From NCBI RefSeq assembly GCF_003048255.1, contig NZ_CP028487.1, forward strand, positions 1,674,001 to 1,738,000: a stretch of DNA of 64,000 nt, written 5' to 3'. Source of the stretch: Yersinia massiliensis. Its GTDB lineage: Bacteria; Pseudomonadota; Gammaproteobacteria; Enterobacterales; Enterobacteriaceae. Under the pieces are notes generated by a model, which was not told the DNA's origin, ran no database searches, and worked only from the letters and a program-made list of their open reading frames with translations. Position numbers and translations under genes: made by a program. Of this stretch, positions 17,867 through 27,716 are shown one piece after another. Each line of letters starts with the position of its first letter. Within the stretch, counting starts at the first letter, position 1.

Positions 17867-19372
17867 TTATCCGAGCCAAGCGACGGCAATAAAGCTTGAG
17901 CACACTGACATGATCACCAGAATCACCAGCACCCCTTGCATCGCCAACGGCAGCGGTTTAGCACTGGCGACTTCTTCTGATGGCTTACCGGGTACGGTTT
18001 GCCCGAACCAGTACAAGAACCAGCCGAAGCTCGCCACCGATTCAATCAGCGCCAAGACCAGCAGCGGGATCAGGAGCCAATGTTCGTGAGAGAGCGAGAA
18101 GCCAGCAGCAAAAATGGGGAATTTACTGAAGAAGCCGTTGAAAGGCGGTACACCGGTGATAGCCAGTGCTGCGACACAGAACCCGACGCCCAGTAGCGGC
18201 ATCTTGCCCATGATGCCTTTGAGTTTCGGCAACATGCGGGTGCCACAGCTGTAGCTCAGCGCACCGGCGACCAAGAAGAACAAACTCTTGGCAAATGCAT
18301 GGTTGAAGATGTAAGCAATGCCGCCTTCAAAGGCTAAGTTGGAGCCATAGATAGCCAGTGACAATGCGAAGAAGATATAAGACAGCTGAGTGATGGTGGA
18401 GTAGGCCAGCAGTCGCTTCATATCTTTTTGCGGCAAATACATGAAGAAGCCATAAATCAGCGTAATCACCGCCATCACCATCCCCACGGTACCGATAATC
18501 TGCGGCACATCTCCCGCTGAGTAGATGGCGCGGGCGAAGATATAGACACCCACTTTGACCATCGAGGCAGCATGCAGATAGGAACTGACCGGTGTCGGTG
18601 CTTCCATCGCATCGGGTAACCAGATATGCAGCGGCAACTGGGCTGATTTCCCCCAAGCCGCAAACAGAATGCCGCCGAACACGATGATTTTGGTGGTGTT
18701 ATCCAGTTGCGCCAGCGCCGTAAGCGCAAAGGTGCCGGTGTTGACCAACAGCACCGCCGCCGCCAGATACAGGCCAATGGCAGCTACGTGGGTCACCAAC
18801 AAGGCTTTGAGCGCGGAACGTAAGGATCGCTGGCTCTGATAGTAACCAATCAAGCCCCACGAGCAGCCGCCGGTAATTTCAAAGAAGAACAGTTGGCCCA
18901 GTAACGTGGAGGAGAGAACCAGCCCCGCCATGGCACCGATAAACACCAGTAGCAACGCGTAATAGCGGTTTGTGCCTTCGTGCGGATGTTCCCGATTGCC
19001 CAGCGTGAGATAACCGGTGGAATAGATACTGACCAGCAGCCCAAGGAACACCACGGCAAAAGCAATCAAGGTGCTGATGCGGTCGATGGTCAGGCCAAAT
19101 AGTGCCATTTCGCCGTAATGAATCAGATTAAAGGTGACATCTACCTTTCCACCGCCTAAGTAGGCGTAGGCCAAGAGTACCGTCCCCAAGGTGGCTAGCA
19201 GGGCAAAAAAGGTACAGGACCATTTCGCCATGCGCTGGGGTAGACAGGCGGTGAAGATAGCCCCCGCAAACGGGATCAAAATAGTCGCAAGGGCTACATG
19301 TTCCATGAGGGCTATGTTTTCCATAATGGCTAAGTTCATAAGACCAATGTTCATAAGAGCCATGTTCTCCAT
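17867..19372 (-). CDS. hyfD: hyfD, antiporter-like membrane subunit with repeated N-terminus
   Basis: 501 aa from the first ATG; NuoL/M/N-like with about 14 helices and blocks FFEITGGCSWGLIGYYQS, WLPDAMEAPTPVSSYLHAASMVKVGV and [16 protein letters not shown]. The first 28 residues are five imperfect repeats of MEN(M/I)AL type, each beginning with Met (positions 1, 7, 12, 17, 23). Starting at Met23 (19306) gives 479 aa, exactly the E. coli length, and MEHVALATILIPF aligns with the E. coli start. None of the ATGs has an ideal ribosome site; the second has GGAG close by. True start unresolved. Confidence 0.92.
   Translation of the reverse strand: MENMALMNIGLMNLAIMENIALMEHVALATILIPFAGAIFTACLPQRMAKWSCTFFALLATLGTVLLAYAYLGGGKVDVTFNLIHYGEMALFGLTIDRISTLIAFAVVFLGLLVSIYSTGYLTLGNREHPHEGTNRYYALLLVFIGAMAGLVLSSTLLGQLFFFEITGGCSWGLIGYYQSQRSLRSALKALLVTHVAAIGLYLAAAVLLVNTGTFALTALAQLDNTTKIIVFGGILFAAWGKSAQLPLHIWLPDAMEAPTPVSSYLHAASMVKVGVYIFARAIYSAGDVPQIIGTVGMVMAVITLIYGFFMYLPQKDMKRLLAYSTITQLSYIFFALSLAIYGSNLAFEGGIAYIFNHAFAKSLFFLVAGALSYSCGTRMLPKLKGIMGKMPLLGVGFCVAALAITGVPPFNGFFSKFPIFAAGFSLSHEHWLLIPLLVLALIESVASFGWFLYWFGQTVPGKPSEEVASAKPLPLAMQGVLVILVIMSVCSSFIAVAWLG
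19306..19372 (-). repeat. in-frame start-codon repeats at hyfD 5' end
   Basis: Four units of 15 or 18 nt (ATGGAGAACATGGCTCTT and relatives) precede a fifth, probably ancestral, start unit. All preserve frame and a start codon. Confidence 0.7.
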
Positions 19373-19390
19373 GATGGGGTGATTAGCGCC

Positions 19391-20344
19391 TTAAAGACCC
19401 GTGAGATAGAAAACGAGGGATAGGGCAGCGACGCCAAACCCCAACCAAGTAACATGAGAGGTCAACAAGAAACGCCCTCGGGCAATACTGTTTTCCACCA
19501 CAGAGGCGAGGGTAAACACCACCACTAATTTGATCACGCAGGCGACTAGCGCCCATAGCATGCCGGTTCCGCTCAGCACCGCCAGCTTGCCAAACGGGAT
19601 AAACACGCCGAGGAACAGTTGCGCGACAACCACTTGTTTCAGGCTAATGCCCCATTTGACCAACCCCAGCGAAGCACCGGAATATTCGGTTAATGGCCCT
19701 TCTTGGAGCTCTTGTTCAGCCTCGGCGACATCGAATGGGATTTTGCCCATTTCGATAAATACCGCAAAGCCGCAGGCCAGCAGCGCCAATGCCGTGGCGG
19801 TTGGTGATTGCCAGTGGCCTTCAGATAGCGCAGTGCTAATGGTGCCGATATTGGTGGAGCCAGCGATTAACCCCACGACCAGCAGCGAGAGGATCAGCGT
19901 GGGTTCGACGAGCACGCCCAGCGTTAACTCACGACTCGCGCCGATACCTGCGAAGATGCTGCCGCTATCCAAACCAGCTAACGAGAAGAAGAAGCGGAAT
20001 AGCGCAAACAGATAAAGCAGAGCGATCAGATCCCCTGCGACACCAAAGGGTGACGCCAAGGTGAAAATCGGCAGCGCCATCGCGATCAGTAGCATGCTAC
20101 CCAACAGCACATAGGGCATCAGGCGGAAGATGACGCCAGCATTCGCCGGTGCTACATCTTGCCGCTTCAGCAGCTTGGCTAAATCGCGGTACTCTTGCAG
20201 CACACCCGGCCCACGGCGAGAATGCATTCGGGCTTTCACCATGCGGGAAATACCGGACATTAGCGGTGCCAGCGCCAGCATGAAAAGCGCCTGCCCGAAG
20301 GCGAAGGCAATCATAGAGACTGCAGGCATATCAGTAGTTGGCAT
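19391..20344 (-). CDS. hyfC: hyfC, NuoH-like membrane subunit
   Basis: 317 aa (E. coli 315), about eight membrane helices. It anchors the soluble hydrogenase arm to the membrane, like NuoH/HycD. Diagnostic blocks: RMHSRRGPG near residue 40, GIGASRELTLG, and the acidic loop MGKIPFDVAEAEQELQEG followed by PLTEYSGASLGL. 11 nt after hyfB, GGAG a few nt before the ATG. Confidence 0.94.
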   Translation of the reverse strand: MPTTDMPAVSMIAFAFGQALFMLALAPLMSGISRMVKARMHSRRGPGVLQEYRDLAKLLKRQDVAPANAGVIFRLMPYVLLGSMLLIAMALPIFTLASPFGVAGDLIALLYLFALFRFFFSLAGLDSGSIFAGIGASRELTLGVLVEPTLILSLLVVGLIAGSTNIGTISTALSEGHWQSPTATALALLACGFAVFIEMGKIPFDVAEAEQELQEGPLTEYSGASLGLVKWGISLKQVVVAQLFLGVFIPFGKLAVLSGTGMLWALVACVIKLVVVFTLASVVENSIARGRFLLTSHVTWLGFGVAALSLVFYLTGL

Positions 20345-20355
20345 TGCTCGTCTCC

Positions 20356-22383
20356 TTAAATAGCCGCGACAATCAGCAGGACCACCAGTGCGGCGACCAC
20401 ATACAGACAGTAGAGGCGGAAATCACCCTGTTGCAGCCACTGAATACGCTGGCTGAGCCATTGGATAGCGCGGATAAGCGGGGCCACAACGTGGTCGTCC
20501 CATACCGGTTCCACTTTGGTGGCACCATTAACGGAATGCTCCAAAGCCGTTTTCATCATCGGCGCGGGGTCCAGTTTTTTACGCATACGGTAGAGCGGGG
20601 CAAACATCACCCGCAGCGGTTGGGTAAAGCCCCCAGCCGAAACCGTCATGTCTTGCTCGTAGGCATAGCCACAGGCCCAAGGATCTCCGCCATGACGAAA
20701 GGTCAAGCGGCTGCCTTTGTAGAGGTGGGTGACCAGTAAAATCACCAGCGGCAAGAGAAGTAAGCCGAAGAAGATATAGAGGGTGGACAGCATCGCTTGC
20801 GTGCTGTGTTGTGGGAACAGCACGGCCCCTTGGGCTACCTGCAACGTCGGTGCTGGCGAGGTGGTAATCAGACTAGAGGCGATGCGGGCGATGACGGGCG
20901 CGACATGGGAAGCCCCCACGCCCAGTGCGAGGCAAAGTAATGCCAGCAGCAGCATGGAGGCGGTCATCGGCCACGGCACTTCTCGCGCTTGTGCCGCTTT
21001 TTCTGTGCGCGGCAAGCCACAGAAGCTAATGCCATACACTTTCACAAAGCACATCGCGGCCAACGCACCGGTGATGGCGAGCATCACAATGGCAATCGGC
21101 CCTGCGAGGCGAATAATAAAGCCGCCGTCTTTGGTCATGGTAAACAGGGATTGGTAGGTGAACCATTCACTGACAAAACCGTTAAACGGCGGCAGAGCCG
21201 AGATCGCCATACACCCCACCAAAAAGGCCAGCGCGGTATAAGGCATCATTCTGGCCAGCCCGCCCATTTTCTCCATGTCTTTGGTGTGGATGCGATAAAT
21301 GACGGCACCAGCACCGAGGAACAGTAGCCCTTTGAAGACGGCGTGGTTAAGCAGATGGTAGAGCGCGCCGAGCAGGCCAAGGGCCGCCAATACCGGTTGC
21401 TGGCTGGCGATGCCTATCATGCCGACACCAACTCCCATTAAGATAATGCCGATGTTTTCAACCGTGTGATAAGCCAGTAGCCGTTTGATATCGTGCTCTG
21501 CCAGTGCATACAGCACCCCTAATACGGAAGACACAGCGCCGAACGCCAGCACGACCACGCCCCACCACAGTTGGCTGGCGCCGAGTAAATCAATGCCGAC
21601 CTTGATGATGCCGAAGATGCCGATTTTGACCATGACACCGGACATCAAGGCTGAGGCATGCGACGGTGCAGCAGGGTGCGCCCGTGGCAGCCAGCCGTGC
21701 AGGGGGAGCATCCCCGCTTTCGCACCAAAACCAAAGAAGGCCAGTAAGAAGATAATCGAGGCCATGATGGGCTGCGGGTTGGCTTGCCGGAAGGCGGCGA
21801 ATTCCAGACTACCGCTGAGGCGATAGAGCAGGAAGAAGGCAATCATGATGAGCACTGAACCGGCGTGGGCAATGAGAAAATAGAGCAGGCCCGCGTCGAT
21901 AGCATCGTCGTCTTGATCTGAAATCACCAAGAAGTAAGAGGCTAGCGACATCATTTCGAAGAAAACGATAAAATAGAAGGCGTTATCGACGACCACCAAG
22001 GCCACCATCGAGGCGATGAACAGGTTCATAAACACCCCCATTCCCCACGCCCCGCGCCCTTTGTATTCCTGCACATAGGCTAATGAATAGAGTGCGGTTA
22101 TCACGACCAACAATGAAATCACCAGCAGCATAAAGGCCGCCAGTGGATCAAGGCGTAGGCTGAAGGCGGCGAAGGGGAATGGCCCCGCTGTCACGAAGGT
22201 AATGATGCCGCCGCCCAGTAATGTGGGGGCAGCGGCCAATAAACCCGCGATACCGCCGAGCAATGAGGCCAGTCCAGAGGCATAAATTGCCAGTGTTTCG
22301 CGCCGCGCCAAGAGCAGGGAAAGCAGTGCACCCGCGAGATAGAGCAATAAAGAGAGCGACAATAGCTCAAGTGAATTCATCAT
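20356..22383 (-). CDS. hyfB: hyfB, large antiporter-like membrane subunit
   Basis: 675 aa (E. coli 672). NuoL/HycC-type subunit with 15 or more membrane helices, including HPAAPSHASALMSGVMVKIG and DIKRLLAYHTVENIGI with the buried lysines and histidine of the proton channel, and a C-terminal cytoplasm-facing region RMRKKLDPAPMM ending in a last helix. The start codon overlaps the hyfA stop (ATGA), with GAGGAG about 8 nt upstream, so translation is coupled. Confidence 0.94.
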   Translation of the reverse strand: MMNSLELLSLSLLLYLAGALLSLLLARRETLAIYASGLASLLGGIAGLLAAAPTLLGGGIITFVTAGPFPFAAFSLRLDPLAAFMLLVISLLVVITALYSLAYVQEYKGRGAWGMGVFMNLFIASMVALVVVDNAFYFIVFFEMMSLASYFLVISDQDDDAIDAGLLYFLIAHAGSVLIMIAFFLLYRLSGSLEFAAFRQANPQPIMASIIFLLAFFGFGAKAGMLPLHGWLPRAHPAAPSHASALMSGVMVKIGIFGIIKVGIDLLGASQLWWGVVVLAFGAVSSVLGVLYALAEHDIKRLLAYHTVENIGIILMGVGVGMIGIASQQPVLAALGLLGALYHLLNHAVFKGLLFLGAGAVIYRIHTKDMEKMGGLARMMPYTALAFLVGCMAISALPPFNGFVSEWFTYQSLFTMTKDGGFIIRLAGPIAIVMLAITGALAAMCFVKVYGISFCGLPRTEKAAQAREVPWPMTASMLLLALLCLALGVGASHVAPVIARIASSLITTSPAPTLQVAQGAVLFPQHSTQAMLSTLYIFFGLLLLPLVILLVTHLYKGSRLTFRHGGDPWACGYAYEQDMTVSAGGFTQPLRVMFAPLYRMRKKLDPAPMMKTALEHSVNGATKVEPVWDDHVVAPLIRAIQWLSQRIQWLQQGDFRLYCLYVVAALVVLLIVAAI

Positions 22384-23021
22384 CTTTTTTGCTCCTCGTG
22401 AGAGATGGCGGGCGAGGTGTCCACAGTCATAAAGGGCAGGTCATTAGCAAACCAACTGGCCGCGGCCATGCGCTTAGCCTGACTCGCTTGTTCAATGCTG
22501 TGCTCATCAACCAGCATTAAGGCGTTGGTTGGACAGACCCGCACACATTCCGGCCCTTGGGGTTGGAAGCTGCACAGGTCGCATTTCACGGCCACGGTGC
22601 GCACGCCCGCCGTCCAAGCCAAGAAAGGATTCATATTGGCTGGACTGAAAGGCACATCGGACAGTTCGGTCATGGGGATGTATTCAGGGAAAGTTTCCGG
22701 TACGGCTAAGGGTTTGCTGCCTGACGGTGTGATCGCGCCAAATGGGCAGGCGATACCACAAAGTTTGCAGCCGATGCAGGTGGTTTCATCTAATTCAACT
22801 GCGTTGTTGGTCAGGGTGATGGCATTAACAGGGCACACCCGCGCACACCACGCATCTTCACAGTGACGACAGAGAATCGGTGCCGTAACCGTGGCGTTAC
22901 GCATTACGGTCAATCTGGGATGCTCTTGTAAACCTTCGGCTTTATGTACTTGGCTGCAAGCAGCCATGCAGGTATTGCATCCAATACAAAGCCTCGGCTC
23001 CGCAATCACAAAGCGGTTCAT
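22380..23021 (-). CDS. hyfA: hyfA, ferredoxin-like subunit
   Basis: 213 aa from the second ATG (E. coli 205). I prefer 23021 to the ATG two codons earlier because GGAGG lies 8 nt before it and only 2 nt before the other, and because it restores the family start MNRFV. Four [4Fe-4S] motifs begin with CIGCNTCMAAC (Cys12, 15, 18, 22), then CRHCEDAWCARVCP, CIGCKLCGIACP and CDLC...CVRVCP. It is the electron link between FDH-H and the hydrogenase arm, and first gene of the hyf operon. Confidence 0.93.
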   Translation of the reverse strand: MNRFVIAEPRLCIGCNTCMAACSQVHKAEGLQEHPRLTVMRNATVTAPILCRHCEDAWCARVCPVNAITLTNNAVELDETTCIGCKLCGIACPFGAITPSGSKPLAVPETFPEYIPMTELSDVPFSPANMNPFLAWTAGVRTVAVKCDLCSFQPQGPECVRVCPTNALMLVDEHSIEQASQAKRMAAASWFANDLPFMTVDTSPAISHEEQKR

Positions 23022-23087
23022 AGCCATACCCTCCGGGACAAAAATCTGGTGACAGTCAGGCAGATAGAAATCATTTCCCAGCCCTGA

Positions 23088-23103
23088 AGCATATTTTGTG
23101 CCA
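23088..23103 (-). promoter_or_regulatory. sigma54 promoter of the hyf operon
   Basis: Minus-strand TGGCACAAAATATGCT carries a perfect -24 box TGGCAC, and GC at the correct 10-bp distance from GG. Start near 23078, about 57 nt before the chosen hyfA ATG. Confidence 0.8.
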
Positions 23104-23222
23104 GCCCGAAGACGGTAAAAGAAAAAGCCGCGTGAAAGCCCGTCTGCTGTGCGTTAGCGGGATGACAGATAAATTGCGGTGACGTAAAAGGCAGGAAAAA
23201 CAGGCTGATTGCGGCGGTGACG

Positions 23223-23269
23223 TGTCGACATTAGTGACGAAAACCAAGCTGGTGGGTGACACTTCGACA
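23223..23269. promoter_or_regulatory. candidate shared FhlA site between hyfA and hypA
   Basis: TGTCG-N6-GTGACG at 23223-23239 repeats the motif upstream of hydN; TCGACA occurs at 23225-23230 and again at 23264-23269. The block lies about 145-190 bp from the hyfA start and 130-175 bp from the hypA start, so one enhancer could serve both divergent sigma54 promoters. The motif identity as FhlA site is inference. Confidence 0.5.
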
Positions 23270-23373
23270 GTGATTATTCATTCAGCAAATTTGATACGGA
23301 TTAACTGTTATTTATTCCTATATTTATCATTAGGTTAGCTTATGCGGTATATCGCTAAATAGTGGGGTATTGC

Positions 23374-23389
23374 TGGCATCTTCTTTGCA
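23374..23389 (+). promoter_or_regulatory. sigma54 promoter of hypA-hypC
   Basis: TGGCATCTTCTTTGCA: GG/GC spacing exact, TTGCA perfect, one mismatch in the -24 box. Start near 23400, 29 nt before hypA. Confidence 0.8.
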
Positions 23390-23428
23390 TTGCTTTGACA
23401 GAGCAATGATCACCGGAGCAAAACAGTT

Positions 23429-23776
23429 ATGCATGAGATCACTTTGTGCCAAAACGCGATAGCGATGATGGAGCAACAGGCTAGGCAACATGGCGCGCAG
23501 CGGATTACGGGGGTGTGGTTGGAAACCGGTGCATTTTCCTGTGTCGAACCGCAGGCATTGGCGTTCTGTTTTGAGTTGGTGTGTCGCGGCACGCTGGCGG
23601 AAGGTTGTGTCTTGCATCTTAGTCAGCAGCAGTCGCAGGTGTGGTGCCATGACTGTCAGCAGAACGTGAATTTGCTGAGCAGTAAAGTGACTCGTTGTCC
23701 GTTGTGTGCGGGGAGTCATTTGCGTATTGGCGCGGCAGACGATGGTGTGATGATTAAGCGGTTGGAGGTGGAATGA
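23429..23776 (+). CDS. hypA: hypA, nickel insertion accessory protein
   Basis: 115 aa (E. coli 116). Delivers nickel to the hydrogenase large subunit precursor. Nickel site His2 in MHEITLC and the zinc finger Cys73, Cys76, Cys90, Cys93 (CHDC, CPLC) are intact. Divergent from hyf behind its own sigma54 promoter. Its usual partner hypB does not follow; hypC comes 52 nt later. Confidence 0.95.
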   Translation: MHEITLCQNAIAMMEQQARQHGAQRITGVWLETGAFSCVEPQALAFCFELVCRGTLAEGCVLHLSQQQSQVWCHDCQQNVNLLSSKVTRCPLCAGSHLRIGAADDGVMIKRLEVE

Positions 23777-23828
23777 CGCTGTTTTTTGTGGTGAGCATGG
23801 TGCGATTAGGCGGTTTGGAGGGCAGATT

Positions 23829-24116
23829 ATGTGTATAGGCATCCCTGGGCAAATTGTGGCATTGGATGGTTCGCAAGCGGGAACGGCTTGGGTGGATGTC
23901 TGTGGTGTGCGGCGTAGCGTCAATATCATGTTGGTGGCCGAGAATGAGGCAGCGGGTACGGCCTTGATAGGGCATTGGGTGTTGGTGCATGTGGGGTTTG
24001 CCATGAGCCGTTTGGATGAGGATGAGGCGTTGGAGACGTTGCAGTTGTTGCAGGAGATGGGGGAGGTTGAGGCGGATGTGAGGGGGTTTTTGGGGCAGGG
24101 GGAAGGGGTTGTATAG
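23829..24116 (+). CDS. hypC: HypC/HybG-family chaperone
   Basis: 95 aa. Small chaperone that carries the Fe(CN)2CO precursor with HypD and holds the large subunit open. The catalytic Cys2 in MCIGIPGQI, the VDVCGVRRSVN strand and WVLVHVGFAMSRLDE are present. Slightly longer than E. coli HypC (90) with a Gly-rich C-terminal tail encoded by G-runs. GGAGGG lies 7 nt upstream of the ATG. hypB, D, E and F are not in this window, so they must be supplied from another locus if the system works. Confidence 0.9.
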   Translation: MCIGIPGQIVALDGSQAGTAWVDVCGVRRSVNIMLVAENEAAGTALIGHWVLVHVGFAMSRLDEDEALETLQLLQEMGEVEADVRGFLGQGEGVV

Positions 24117-24155
24117 GTTGATGGTGGGGAGGTTGGGTTATTGGGGGGGCTAGGT
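24058..24155 (+). repeat. G-run cluster with quadruplex potential
   Basis: The 3' end of hypC and the following 40 nt contain many G-runs of 3-7 on the coding strand: for example GGGGG, GGGG, GGGGG and GGGG within 24082-24109 and GGGG, GGG, GGGGGGG after the stop. The RNA could form stacked quadruplexes. Confidence 0.6.
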
Positions 24156-24189
24156 GGTTTGTTCGGTTGTTAGAGGTTTGTGGTTTGTT

Positions 24190-24400
24190 TGGCTTTTGGT
24201 GGCACAACCGCCAAAGGGGGCAGCGGCCCCCTTGTGGAATCCCGCGCTGTGCGCGAAATATTACTGCTTTCGCAGTGCCCTCCTGCAGTTTGCAGGCTGT
24301 TCGAACCGGTGCTGACTCGCTCCCAACTCGACAGCCCCTTTCGCCGCGTCCATGCGGCTCATTCGGCCTGCAATCTTTGTCGGTAATAGTTTCTGATTGC
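24190..24400. repeat. GC-rich multi-hairpin intergenic sequence
   Basis: Consecutive small hairpins: GGGGGC-agcg-GCCCCC (24216-24231), ACTGC-tttc-GCAGT (24263-24276), CTGCA-gtt-TGCAG nearby. No convincing gene on either strand; probably a dispersed intergenic element, with identity unknown. Confidence 0.45.
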
Positions 24401-24406
24401 GCTTGA

Positions 24407-24490
24407 GGTCAAAGGCAAGGTCAAAGGCGGAATCAAGGCAAGGGCAAGGGCGAAATCAAGGGCAAAGGAAAAGGCAAAGGGAGGGATGGG
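24407..24490. repeat. purine-rich degenerate AAGGCA repeats
   Basis: About 75 nt almost free of T on the plus strand, built from imperfect copies of AAGGCA and AAGGGCA. Simple-sequence tract between hypC and sanA; no coding potential recognised. Confidence 0.55.
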
Positions 24491-24526
24491 GTAAGATGTG
24501 GGGTGAAGGCTAGATTGGAACTGTGG

Positions 24527-25326
<800 letters not shown>

Positions 25327-25387
25327 TCACTGGTGATAATGATTAGGCTACTTTACCTGTCGATGTGGTGCAAGCCATTCTCTACCC

Positions 25388-25588
25388 TTCGGCCTTGCCG
25401 TTACAGGGGTGTTAGCTGCTCGCACTCACCCGAATCACTTACCTGTGTAAGCTCATCGGGATTCGTTTATTTGCTGCCTACCTGTAACAGCAATGACTCG
25501 GGTATTACCCTTTGGCCTTGCCGTTACAGGGGTGTGAGCTGCTCGCACTCACCCGAATCACTTACTTGTGTAAGCTCATCGGGATTAA
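25388..25588 (-). repeat. two tandem ERIC-like repeats, 123-bp period
   Basis: Two near-identical copies whose GGCCTTGCCG landmarks lie at 25391 and 25514. Read on the minus strand each has an ERIC-core-like palindrome (CCCGATGAGCTTAC...GTAAGTGATTCGGG) followed by a second stem, CTGTAAC-GCAA against TTGC-GTTACAG. Same layout and same 123-bp period as the array at 37.7 kb. Confidence 0.8.
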
Positions 25589-25589
25589 C

Positions 25590-25730
25590 AATGCGCCTGT
25601 TGCGGTGCGAACAAGCCGATCGTAAAGACGCCGTGAAATCGTCCCTGATGGCTCGAGCCGCGCCATCCTAGGCGCGGACGCTCTACTCTTCCGCTTGTTC
25701 TCACCGTTCGTGATCGGGTCATTGGTGTTT
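25590..25730. repeat. second intergenic element with GC-rich stem
   Basis: Contains CCGCGCC-atccta-GGCGCGG and flanking CCTGTTGCGGT, the latter seen again at about 25774. It looks like a dispersed non-coding repeat; the short open frames across it are not convincing genes. With the tandem repeats it fills the 25303-25801 gap. Confidence 0.4.
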
Positions 25731-25801
25731 GTCAGCAGTCTGTGGGTATCACCTTGAGATTGCTGACAATGTGCCTGTTGCGGTTCGCCTTGCGGATAAG
25801 C

Positions 25802-27517
<1,716 letters not shown>

Positions 27518-27633
27518 TTATCAGGTAGTTGCCCCGATCCTAAAAGATAAGAGAAATATGTACAGCTTTTGTTAGTTAAATATATCTGTCACCGATAGAA
27601 ATGCGAGTTATCTAGCAGATTTAGAGAGTTAAG

Positions 27634-27687
27634 CTGGGAATGTAATGTTTGATGGGTCTGGGAATATAATGTTTGATGAATCTGGGG
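27634..27687. repeat. 24-bp tandem repeat upstream of maeA
   Basis: CTGGGAATGTAATGTTTGATGG and CTGGGAATATAATGTTTGAT start at 27634 and 27658 (period 24), with a third start CTGGGG at 27682 that flows into the terminator stem. Confidence 0.55.
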
Positions 27688-27706
27688 TTAACGATATAAC
27701 CCCAGA
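27681..27706 (-). terminator. hairpin after cdd
   Basis: TCTGGGGTTA (27681-27690) pairs with TAACCCCAGA (27697-27706), 10 nt beyond the cdd stop. Only moderate T content follows. Confidence 0.6.
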
Positions 27707-27716
27707 AAATTGGCTT

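Noticed and set aside
23774..23839. A 21-codon frame (start overlapping the hypA stop) between hypA and hypC as a hypB remnant or microprotein
   Set aside because: No similarity to HypB (no Cys-rich start, no P-loop) and it runs into hypC in another frame. Probably chance.
23929..24207. Proline-rich open frames antisense to hypC
   Set aside because: They result from the G-run composition of the plus strand and match no known protein.
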